The notes under the pieces: model-generated | Database searches by the model: none | What the model saw: only the letters and a program-made list of their open reading frames with translations | Told to the model about the DNA's origin: nothing | From: an uncultured Chlamydiae bacterium | GTDB taxonomy: Bacteria; Chlamydiota; Chlamydiia; Chlamydiales; Rhabdochlamydiaceae | Assembly (NCBI GenBank): GCA_945957075.1 | Contig: CAMFJP010000064.1 | Location: 1-7,624 of the forward strand | Reading direction: 5' to 3' | Length of the DNA: 7,624 bases | Shown: positions 1 through 5,473 of the stretch, piece after piece | Numbering within the stretch: the stretch's first letter is position 1 | Layout: each line of letters begins with the position of its first letter | Made by a program: the position numbers and the translations under genes

Positions 1-50
1 CATTAGGTTAAATAATAGATTCGATTGTTGCAGGCTATGGCTTTGATGTT

Positions 51-214
51 TTTAACTCATGTTACGCAGCTATAAAAAAAGAGAATAAAAGGCTTGTAGC
101 TGGCTGATAGAGACATGTCGGGGACAAGTCCTCCGGCATTGTCCCCGACATGTCTCTATCAGCCAGCTACAAGCCTTCTGCTTTCTTTTCTTTTTTCGCG
201 TAACATGAATTAAA
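51..214. repeat. Long imperfect palindrome, MITE-like intergenic element
   Basis: Two arms of about 75 nt (51-125 and 141-214) face each other across a 15-nt loop (126-140). The inner part, 91-125 against 141-175, is a perfect 35-bp inverted repeat. The outer part, 51-60 against 205-214 (9 of 10) and 58-67 against 198-207 (10 of 10, CATGTTACGC), is a second inverted repeat. Between them a purine-rich stretch (68-90) faces a pyrimidine-rich stretch (176-197), and about three quarters of those positions can pair. The size (about 164 bp), the terminal inverted repeats and the lack of coding capacity resemble a miniature inverted-repeat transposable element or a dispersed intergenic palindrome. 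I see no clear target-site duplication, so mobility is inference only. The palindrome itself is directly visible. Confidence 0.9.
91..197. terminator. Possible bidirectional terminator hairpin
   Basis: The 35-bp perfect stem (91-125 with 141-175) is followed on the plus strand by a T-rich tract (176-196, ending in six T). On the minus strand it is followed by another T-rich tract, the complement of 74-90. A stable stem with a U-rich tail in both directions is the layout of a bidirectional Rho-independent terminator. It could insulate the downstream operon from transcription on either side. The stem is much longer than typical terminators and the T runs are interrupted, so termination may be incidental to a repeat element. 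Confidence 0.45.
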
Positions 215-239
215 TAATTTTTATGTTTCAATAGGCATT

Positions 240-267
240 TTGTATTATTTCTCTGTTTTGGTATAAC
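240..267 (+). promoter_or_regulatory. Putative sigma-70-type promoter for the rpe operon
   Basis: TATAAC at 262-267 matches the -10 consensus at five of six positions and is preceded by TG at 259-260, giving an extended -10 element. The best -35 candidate is weak: TTGTAT at 240-245, 16 bp upstream. Transcription would start near 273-276, leaving a leader of about 30 nt before the rpe start. It is the only clear promoter-like sequence between the palindrome and the first gene, and all downstream genes are tightly packed, so it may drive the whole operon. Confidence 0.5.
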
Positions 268-295
268 CTTCCTCTCGGGAGTTTTGTTTAGCTGT

Positions 296-300
296 AGGAA
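296..300 (+). promoter_or_regulatory. Ribosome binding site of rpe
   Basis: AGGAA lies 5 nt before the ATG at 306 but only 2 nt before the in-frame GTG at 303. The spacing decides in favour of the ATG as the rpe start. Confidence 0.65.
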
Positions 301-305
301 ACGTG

Positions 306-965
306 ATGCGTAAAATTTTTGTTGAGCCCTCCCTTTTGTCTGCGGACTTTGGGGCGATTGCCCAGGAGGTAGCGCGGGTAGAGGCGGCTGGAGCTGATGC
401 GCTGCATATTGATATTATGGACGGGCACTTTGTGCCTAATTTTTCGTTGGGACCCCGGGTTGTTGCGGCAGTGCGTCGATCGTGTCGTTTGTTTTTGGAT
501 GTTCATTTAATGATATATAATCCTTTTGAGTACATAGAGCCTTTTGTTAAAGCGGGAGCCAATCGGATTACTATTCATGTAGAGGCTGCAGAAAACATTG
601 AAGAGACGCTGCGCTATATTAGATCTTGCAACGTGGAATCTGGGCTTGCTATTTCTCCGGAAACTTCGGTGTCTATGCTGGAGCGTTATTTGCCCTTGTG
701 TGATCTTGCTCTTTTGATGACTGTAGAGCCAGGATTTGGGGGGCAGTCTTTTTTGCCTGAGGTGCTCGAAAAGATCGAAACTCTCAGGGGATTAGCGTCC
801 CAAATGCATATGGAGGGACTTAAAATTCAAGTGGATGGTGGGATCGATGATAAAACAGCGCCTTTGTGCATCCAGGCGGGGGCTGATGTTTTGGTTTCGG
901 GGACCTATCTTTTTTCAGCTCCGGATATGAAGGTTGCAATTGACAGGTTAAGGGGCGGCAAGTGA
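306..965 (+). CDS. rpe: Ribulose-phosphate 3-epimerase
   Basis: This protein interconverts D-ribulose 5-phosphate and D-xylulose 5-phosphate in the cytosolic pentose phosphate pathway. At 219 residues it has the usual length of a single TIM-barrel Rpe. Visible family marks are PSLLSADF at 8-15, the metal and catalytic region HIDIMDG at 34-40 (H34, D36), the DVHLM segment (H67), the phosphate-loop segment VEPGFGGQSF at 140-149, and the second catalytic aspartate in QVDGGI (D177). The ATG at 306 is preferred over the GTG at 303 because of ribosome-site spacing. It is the first gene of the run and ends in a 4-nt GTGA overlap with the next gene. The sequence is intact with no missing catalytic residue. 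In Chlamydia rpe also lies upstream of efp, accB and accC, as I recall. Function is near certain. Confidence 0.96.
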   Translation: MRKIFVEPSLLSADFGAIAQEVARVEAAGADALHIDIMDGHFVPNFSLGPRVVAAVRRSCRLFLDVHLMIYNPFEYIEPFVKAGANRITIHVEAAENIEETLRYIRSCNVESGLAISPETSVSMLERYLPLCDLALLMTVEPGFGGQSFLPEVLEKIETLRGLASQMHMEGLKIQVDGGIDDKTAPLCIQAGADVLVSGTYLFSAPDMKVAIDRLRGGK

Positions 966-1924
966 AGAAAATTGTTGTCATAGGTGGTGGGACCGGTAAT
1001 TTTACAGTTCTTCAGGGTCTAAAACACTATGATGTGGACATTAGTGCGATCGTTTCCATGGCAGATGATGGGGGAAGTACGGGGATTTTGCGCGATGAGC
1101 TTGGTGTCTTGCCGCCTGGGGTTTTGAGGCTGTTTCTTGTACCTCACTCCACTACAACAAGAATAACGCGATTTTTGCCTTATTATCGGTTTGAAAAGGG
1201 GGGGCTTGGGGGGCATAGCTTTGGAAATTTACTTTTGTCTGCCCTTGAAAAGGTTACAGGAAGTTTTGAGAAGGCGGTCGAAGAGGTGGGCCGTATTCTT
1301 TTTATTAAGGGTAAGGTGATCCCTGTAACAACACACCAAGTGCGCTTAAAAATGGTGCTAAATAGTCGAAAAATCCTCGAAGGGGAACGTGAAATTTACC
1401 TTTCTCAGGAGATTGAAGAGGGGTATAAAACGATTTATTTGGAGCCCTACCCAAAAGCAAATCCACGGGCTCTTGATGAGATTATGAATGCAGATCTTGT
1501 TGTTATAGGTCCTGGGGGCTTGCATACATCGTTAATTCCAAATCTTCTTGTGGATGGTGTAAGTCAGGCTTTGAAGGAGACTCAGGCTAAAAAAACTTTC
1601 ATTGCAAATCTTATGAACCGCAAGGGACAAACAACCCAGTTTAAGGTTAGCGATTATCTTCGTGAGATTGTGCAATATATAGGGGCCGATGTTTTTGATT
1701 TTATTATCGTGAATAACCAAGAGCCTCCCTCTGATCTTATTGAGGTTTACTCTGAAGAGGGTACTCTTGTAGAAAACGATGTGCATGAAGAGCGGGTGAT
1801 TGCAGCCCCTCTTTTAGGAGGGATTGTAGCCGGAAGTCGGCGGGATTTGTTAAAGCGCAATTTGATTCGGCATGATCCTAAAAAATTAGCTCAAGAGTTG
1901 ATGAAAATTGTTAATTATCTTTGA
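962..1924 (+). CDS. yvcK: YvcK/CofD-family protein (gluconeogenesis factor homologue)
   Basis: The 320-residue protein belongs to the YvcK/CofD family. YvcK of Bacillus binds UDP-sugars and affects growth on gluconeogenic carbon sources and cell-envelope synthesis; its biochemical role is incompletely understood. Visible marks are the N-terminal nucleotide-binding loop VIGGGTGNF (6-14), ADDGGSTG (34-41), GHSFGNL (84-90), GKVIPVT (117-123) and IGPGGLHTSLIPNLL (182-196). The start is GTG at 962, overlapping the rpe stop by 4 nt, with AGGGG at 951-955 as ribosome site. The usually conserved segment after PPG (recalled as GDIRN.L.ALS) reads GVLRLFLVPHSTTTRITRF here, so several conserved positions are changed although the frame is open and both flanks match. 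Activity is therefore less certain than family membership. The 3' end overlaps the next gene by 17 nt. Confidence 0.88.
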   Translation: MKKIVVIGGGTGNFTVLQGLKHYDVDISAIVSMADDGGSTGILRDELGVLPPGVLRLFLVPHSTTTRITRFLPYYRFEKGGLGGHSFGNLLLSALEKVTGSFEKAVEEVGRILFIKGKVIPVTTHQVRLKMVLNSRKILEGEREIYLSQEIEEGYKTIYLEPYPKANPRALDEIMNADLVVIGPGGLHTSLIPNLLVDGVSQALKETQAKKTFIANLMNRKGQTTQFKVSDYLREIVQYIGADVFDFIIVNNQEPPSDLIEVYSEEGTLVENDVHEERVIAAPLLGGIVAGSRRDLLKRNLIRHDPKKLAQELMKIVNYL

Positions 1925-2579
1925 TTTAGACGATACACTCATCGATACGTCGGGGAGTATTACGCCGATCACTTTAAAAAGGGCACTTACACGCCTTGTA
2001 GAGTGTGGCTTTTCTCCCGCCCCTTTTACACAGCTTTTAGAAGAGCTTTATGGGTACAATAAAACTGCAGAAAACGCTGGCGAGGCAATAGAGAAACTAC
2101 TTGAGAAATATGGCTGTAAAAAGCGATTCCTAGAGCAAGCACTTGAGTATGTCTACGCACCCTTTACAGAAGACATTTTGGTCCATCCGCTTCCAGATGC
2201 CCTCTGTGTATTGCAGGATTTGCAAAGGCGCCACACACTGGCTATTGTTTCATCAGGGCGCTTGACATGCCAGTTGCAAAAGATGGAAAAAGCTGGTATT
2301 GATACTACCCTCTTTAGTAAGATTTGTGTCTGTACGGGAAAAGAGAAAAAACATCTTTATCAAACTGTCTGTCAAGAGCTGGGCGTGTCAGCTCACGACA
2401 CTGTTGTGTGTGGAGATCGCATCGAGCGTGATCTTGAGCCTGCAAAAGAGCTTGGATGCGTCACAGTGCAGATGCTATGGGGGCGTGGCCTTTCTTCTTT
2501 TCAGACGGGACAACATAGGCAGGTGACTGGTTTGTTAGAATTTTCTTCTTTTATTGCCTCTTGGGGAAACAAGGTATGA
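1908..2579 (+). CDS. HAD-superfamily hydrolase, Gph-like phosphatase
   Basis: This 223-residue haloacid-dehalogenase-type phosphatase shows all four HAD motifs. They are motif I FDLDDT (5-10, nucleophile D6, acid/base D8), motif II VSSGR (114-118), a motif III lysine among K145-K148, and motif IV CGDRIERD (168-175, Mg-binding D170 and D175). The helical stretch at about 15-90 is a typical C1 cap. Length and layout fit phosphoglycolate phosphatase or a nucleotide/sugar phosphatase; the substrate cannot be read from the sequence. Gph follows rpe in E. coli, which makes a Gph-like role attractive but unproven. The start is TTG at 1908: an in-frame TGA sits at 1902-1904, so no upstream start is possible. 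It overlaps yvcK by 17 nt and its stop overlaps the efp ATG by 4 nt, so coupled translation is likely. Confidence 0.88.
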   Translation: MLIIFDLDDTLIDTSGSITPITLKRALTRLVECGFSPAPFTQLLEELYGYNKTAENAGEAIEKLLEKYGCKKRFLEQALEYVYAPFTEDILVHPLPDALCVLQDLQRRHTLAIVSSGRLTCQLQKMEKAGIDTTLFSKICVCTGKEKKHLYQTVCQELGVSAHDTVVCGDRIERDLEPAKELGCVTVQMLWGRGLSSFQTGQHRQVTGLLEFSSFIASWGNKV

Positions 2580-3133
2580 TTACAAGCAATCAAATTGCAG
2601 CTGGGATGACAATTGCGATTCAAAGTAAGATTTATCGCGTAGAGTCTGCTGTTAAAGTTACTGTGGCAAAGGGCGCAGCATTTATTAAAGCTAAGCTGAG
2701 AAATTTGGCAACAGATGAGATTACCGAAAAAAATTTCAAGCCAGGGCAAGAAATTGAAGATGTTTGCTTAGAAGAGCGTTGCCTAGAGTATTTATACGCT
2801 GAAGGTAAAGATTATTTATTTCTTGATGTTGGTAATTTAGAGCGCGTTTTGGTTCCTGGAACGATTATAGGAGATCTTGTTCAGTATCTAAAAGAGGGGA
2901 CTGATCTTACTGCGATTTTTTATGGAGATGCAATTTTTTCTGCAAAACTTCCACAGTTTTTAGAGCTGATGGTTGTAAAAACAGAACCTTACGAAGGTAA
3001 AGCTGCAGCATCAGGCTCATCAAAAGTTGCCTTTTTGGAAACAGGTGCTAAGGTCGATGTGCCTTTATTTATAGAGCCTGGAGATATCGTTAAAGTAGAC
3101 ACACAAACCCACGCTTACATTCAGAGGGTGTGA
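2576..3133 (+). CDS. efp: Elongation factor P (chlamydial EF-P1 type)
   Basis: EF-P binds between the ribosomal P and E sites and restores peptide bond formation at polyproline stretches. The 185-residue protein has the expected three domains: a KOW-like N domain (about 1-62), a central OB fold (about 65-125) and a C-terminal OB fold (about 128-185) ending in VKVDTQTHAYIQRV. The loop lysine that is modified in many bacteria aligns with K32, but the surrounding loop is VAKG instead of the common PGKG. The run NFKPGQEIED, followed by LEYLY and YLFLDVGN, resembles Chlamydia EF-P1 (CT122) rather than EF-P2, by recall. The ATG at 2576 is chosen over an in-frame TTG at 2561 because it overlaps the preceding stop as ATGA and begins the family's usual N terminus. 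accB follows with no gap. The modification state of K32 is unknown. Confidence 0.95.
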   Translation: MITSNQIAAGMTIAIQSKIYRVESAVKVTVAKGAAFIKAKLRNLATDEITEKNFKPGQEIEDVCLEERCLEYLYAEGKDYLFLDVGNLERVLVPGTIIGDLVQYLKEGTDLTAIFYGDAIFSAKLPQFLELMVVKTEPYEGKAAASGSSKVAFLETGAKVDVPLFIEPGDIVKVDTQTHAYIQRV

Positions 3134-3598
3134 ATGGAATTAAAACAAATTAAAGAATTAATGGCGGCCATGGAAAAGGCATCCATTAAAAAGCTTTCTA
3201 TTAAAGAAAAATCTGGTTTTGAATTGCATTTGGAAAAGCAGGATGATTTTGTTCAGCTGCCTGCAAGGGAGACAATGCAAGCTCCGCTATTTCATCCTCC
3301 AGCGATTTCTTCTCCCCGTATCGTTGAGTCTTTGGAAAGTGCTCCTTCTGAGGAGAAAAAGCCCGGCAAGGTTGTGACCTCCCCAATGGTTGGGACTTTT
3401 TATTTGGCAGCTTCTCCAGAAGATGCCCCCTTCGTTAAAGTTGGCGATACAGTCACCGAAGGTAGTATTGTCTGTATCATAGAGGCAATGAAGGTAATGA
3501 ATGAGGTAAAAGCTGGAATTTCTGGCACTATTAGTGAAGTCTGTGTAGAAAATGGGCACCCCGTAGAATTTGGAACACCACTGTTTCGTATTGTATGA
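3134..3598 (+). CDS. accB: Biotin carboxyl carrier protein of acetyl-CoA carboxylase
   Basis: AccB carries the biotin that shuttles CO2 from biotin carboxylase (AccC) to the carboxyltransferase (AccA/AccD) in the first step of fatty acid synthesis. The 154-residue protein has the standard plan: a helical N-terminal region (1-35), a Pro/Ser/Glu-rich flexible linker (about 45-78), and a biotinyl domain (79-154) beginning VVTSPMVGTFY. The biotin attachment motif EAMKVMNEV puts the acceptor at K120 (codon 3491-3493). The ATG at 3134 directly abuts the efp stop, with AGAGGG at 3123-3128 as ribosome site. The stop overlaps the accC start as ATGA, so the two subunits are probably made by coupled translation. 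Nothing is missing. Identity is near certain. Confidence 0.97.
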   Translation: MELKQIKELMAAMEKASIKKLSIKEKSGFELHLEKQDDFVQLPARETMQAPLFHPPAISSPRIVESLESAPSEEKKPGKVVTSPMVGTFYLAASPEDAPFVKVGDTVTEGSIVCIIEAMKVMNEVKAGISGTISEVCVENGHPVEFGTPLFRIV

Positions 3599-4959
3599 AA
3601 AAAGTTTTAATAGCGAATCGAGGCGAGATCGCCGTAAGAATTATTCGGGCCTGCCATGATTTGGGCCTGCAGACCGTTGCTGTTTACTCTTCAGCAGATG
3701 CAGAGGCTTTGCATGTATTGCATGCCGATGAGGCCATTTGTATAGGAGAGCCCCCATCACAAAAATCATATCTTAAAATTGCAAATATTTTGTCTGCCTG
3801 TGAGATTACAGGGGCCGATGCCATCCATCCAGGTTATGGCTTTCTAAGTGAGAATGCAGGATTTGCATCGATTTGCGAAAGTTGTGGTTTGAATTTCATT
3901 GGGCCCTCTCCGAAAACAATTGCCCTTTTAGGCGATAAAGCAAAGGCAAAAGCTACGGCCGCTAGCGTTAAATGCCCCGTCATCCCAGGATCCAATGGGG
4001 TGATTGAAGAGGGATCATTGGCACTGAAAGAGGCTGAGCGTTTGGGTTTTCCTGTTTTTATTAAGGCCTCTGCAGGCGGCGGCGGTAAAGGGATTCGTAT
4101 TGCGTATGACCCGGAAGAATTTGTAAGGCAATTTACAGCAGCGCGGACAGAAGCTGAGGTAAGCTTTGGTAATCCCGATGTCTACCTTGAGAAAATGATT
4201 GTAAACCCAAGGCATATCGAAGTGCAGATTATGGGGGATAAGCATGGCAATTATGTCTATCTTGGTGAGCGCGATTGCACGATTCAAAGAAGAAGACAGA
4301 AGTTGATTGAAGAGGCTCCAAGTCCTGTTTTGACGCCTTCTCTTCGAAAAAAGATTGGAGAGAGCGCTTTAGCTATCGCAAAAGCTGCGCACTACCATTC
4401 TGTGGGCACAGTGGAATTTCTACTCGACGAAAAAAAGAATTTTTACTTCATGGAAGTAAATACCCGTATTCAAGTAGAGCATACAGTTACTGAAGAACTG
4501 ACAGGTATCGATCTTGTGCGCGAGCAAATTCAGATTGCCATGGGGCAGAAAATGCAGATTAAGCAAAAGGACATTGTCCTACAAGGGCATGTGATCCAAT
4601 TGCGCATTAATGCTGAAAATCCGTTAACGAACTTTACACCATCCCCAGGTCAGCTTGATTATTATATCCCTCCGGGTGGCCCACATGTTCGTGTTGATAG
4701 CGCCTGCTATTCCGGATATAAGATCCCTCCCTATTATGATTCTATGATCGCTAAGTTGATTGTAAAAGGAAAGGATCGCACCGAAGCCATTCAGATTGCA
4801 AAGCGCGCTTTGAAAGAATTTCATATTGGCGGTGTGCATTCAACAATTGCTTTTCATGATTACATGCTCGAAGATCCACGATTTTTAGAGAGTGATTACT
4901 TTATTAACTATGTAGATCAATTGATCGGAGATGGGTGTACGTTCAGTGGCAGAGGCTAG
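3595..4959 (+). CDS. accC: Biotin carboxylase subunit of acetyl-CoA carboxylase
   Basis: AccC uses ATP and bicarbonate to carboxylate the biotin on AccB. At 454 residues it has normal length. The order is the pre-ATP-grasp domain (MKKVLIANRGEIAVRIIRA at the N terminus, HPGYGFLSEN at 78-87), the ATP-grasp domain with glycine-rich loop KASAGGGGKGIRI (157-169), and the C-terminal domain. Active-site residues are visible in MEVNTRIQVEH (E287, N289, R291, E295) and LRINAENP (R337, matching E. coli R338). The usual HPVTE is HTVTE here, a mild change next to the active site. The start is the ATG overlapping the accB stop by 4 nt. In Chlamydia I recall ribosomal protein genes downstream; here a phosphoribosyltransferase gene follows after 4 nt. 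Confidence 0.97.
   Translation: MKKVLIANRGEIAVRIIRACHDLGLQTVAVYSSADAEALHVLHADEAICIGEPPSQKSYLKIANILSACEITGADAIHPGYGFLSENAGFASICESCGLNFIGPSPKTIALLGDKAKAKATAASVKCPVIPGSNGVIEEGSLALKEAERLGFPVFIKASAGGGGKGIRIAYDPEEFVRQFTAARTEAEVSFGNPDVYLEKMIVNPRHIEVQIMGDKHGNYVYLGERDCTIQRRRQKLIEEAPSPVLTPSLRKKIGESALAIAKAAHYHSVGTVEFLLDEKKNFYFMEVNTRIQVEHTVTEELTGIDLVREQIQIAMGQKMQIKQKDIVLQGHVIQLRINAENPLTNFTPSPGQLDYYIPPGGPHVRVDSACYSGYKIPPYYDSMIAKLIVKGKDRTEAIQIAKRALKEFHIGGVHSTIAFHDYMLEDPRFLESDYFINYVDQLIGDGCTFSGRG
4951..4955 (+). promoter_or_regulatory. Ribosome binding site of hpt
   Basis: AGAGG lies 8 nt before the ATG at 4964, inside the last codons of accC. It favours 4964 over the in-frame ATG at 4931, which would add 11 residues with no family resemblance. 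Confidence 0.6.
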
Positions 4960-4963
4960 TGCC

Positions 4964-5473
4964 ATGAAATTGTTAATTCCTGCAGACGAGATCCGACACA
5001 AGATAGAAGAGGTCGCATCTAAGCTAGATGTTGTATATGCAGGCTCTGAATTAACCATTGTCATGGTGATGAAAGGAGCGCTTTGCCTTACAGCAGATCT
5101 TATCCGTGCACTTCAGATCCCCTGCCGCATCGAGTGGGTCGAAGCTAAAAGTTATGGATCTCGTGGCACAGAGCGCGGCGCGCTTAGTATTGCCGGCTTG
5201 GAGACATGCCTCGTCCAAGGAAAGCATATTCTTCTTGTCGATGATATTTATGATTCTGGGTATACATTACATACCATCAAACAGCGCCTCGAAGAAAAAC
5301 AACCAGCAAGCATCCGCTCTCTTGTCCTCCTTTCCAAACGTATTTCAAGAGACATTTCTTATGAACCAGACTATGTGCTTTTTTCCATAGACAACCATTT
5401 TGTTGTAGGCTATGGACTCGATTACAAGGAACTCTATAGGGGACTTTCTGGCGTTTATGCCATTAACAATTAA
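4964..5473 (+). CDS. hpt: Hypoxanthine (guanine) phosphoribosyltransferase
   Basis: This 169-residue type I phosphoribosyltransferase should convert hypoxanthine and/or guanine with PRPP to IMP or GMP. Visible marks are the MKGA loop (K37, G38), the flexible-loop KSYG (62-65), the PRPP-binding and catalytic motif VDDIYDSGYTL (92-102, catalytic D97), the purine-contacting lysine in LLSKR (K125), and the C-terminal PDYVLFSI and FVVGYGLDYKELYRGL that are typical of hypoxanthine PRTases. Base specificity cannot be settled from sequence; xanthine or other purines are possible. It starts 4 nt after the accC stop. Its end overlaps the next gene by 17 nt, or 62 nt if the alternative start is used. 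Classical Chlamydia species are poor in purine salvage, so this gene suggests a lineage with more salvage capacity; that is inference. Confidence 0.9.
   Translation: MKLLIPADEIRHKIEEVASKLDVVYAGSELTIVMVMKGALCLTADLIRALQIPCRIEWVEAKSYGSRGTERGALSIAGLETCLVQGKHILLVDDIYDSGYTLHTIKQRLEEKQPASIRSLVLLSKRISRDISYEPDYVLFSIDNHFVVGYGLDYKELYRGLSGVYAINN

Noticed and set aside
12..107. Open plus-strand stretch encoding IVAGYGFDVFNS and ending at TGA 105-107, slightly reminiscent of the GYGLD motif in the hpt product
   Set aside because: It has a stop at 9-11, no good start codon or ribosome site, runs into the palindrome, and shares only a few residues with the hpt C terminus. A chance match is more likely than a remnant gene.
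91..175. CRISPR repeat, riboswitch or structured small RNA at the 35-bp inverted repeat
   Set aside because: There are only two copies in inverted orientation around a short loop, with no spacer array, and I recognise no riboswitch core. A palindromic element or terminator fits better.
1112..1189. Possible double frameshift in yvcK explaining the changed motif
   Set aside because: Neither alternative frame gives the expected residues; one has stops and the other gives an unrelated peptide. Point substitutions explain the segment better.
4481..4495. Proline to threonine change beside the AccC active site (HTVTE instead of HPVTE)
   Set aside because: All catalytic residues around it are kept, and threonine is plausible there; not enough to suggest altered function.
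4931..4963. Longer hpt start at the ATG at 4931
   Set aside because: It would add 11 residues with no family resemblance inside accC. AGAGG at 4951-4955 is well placed for the ATG at 4964 only.
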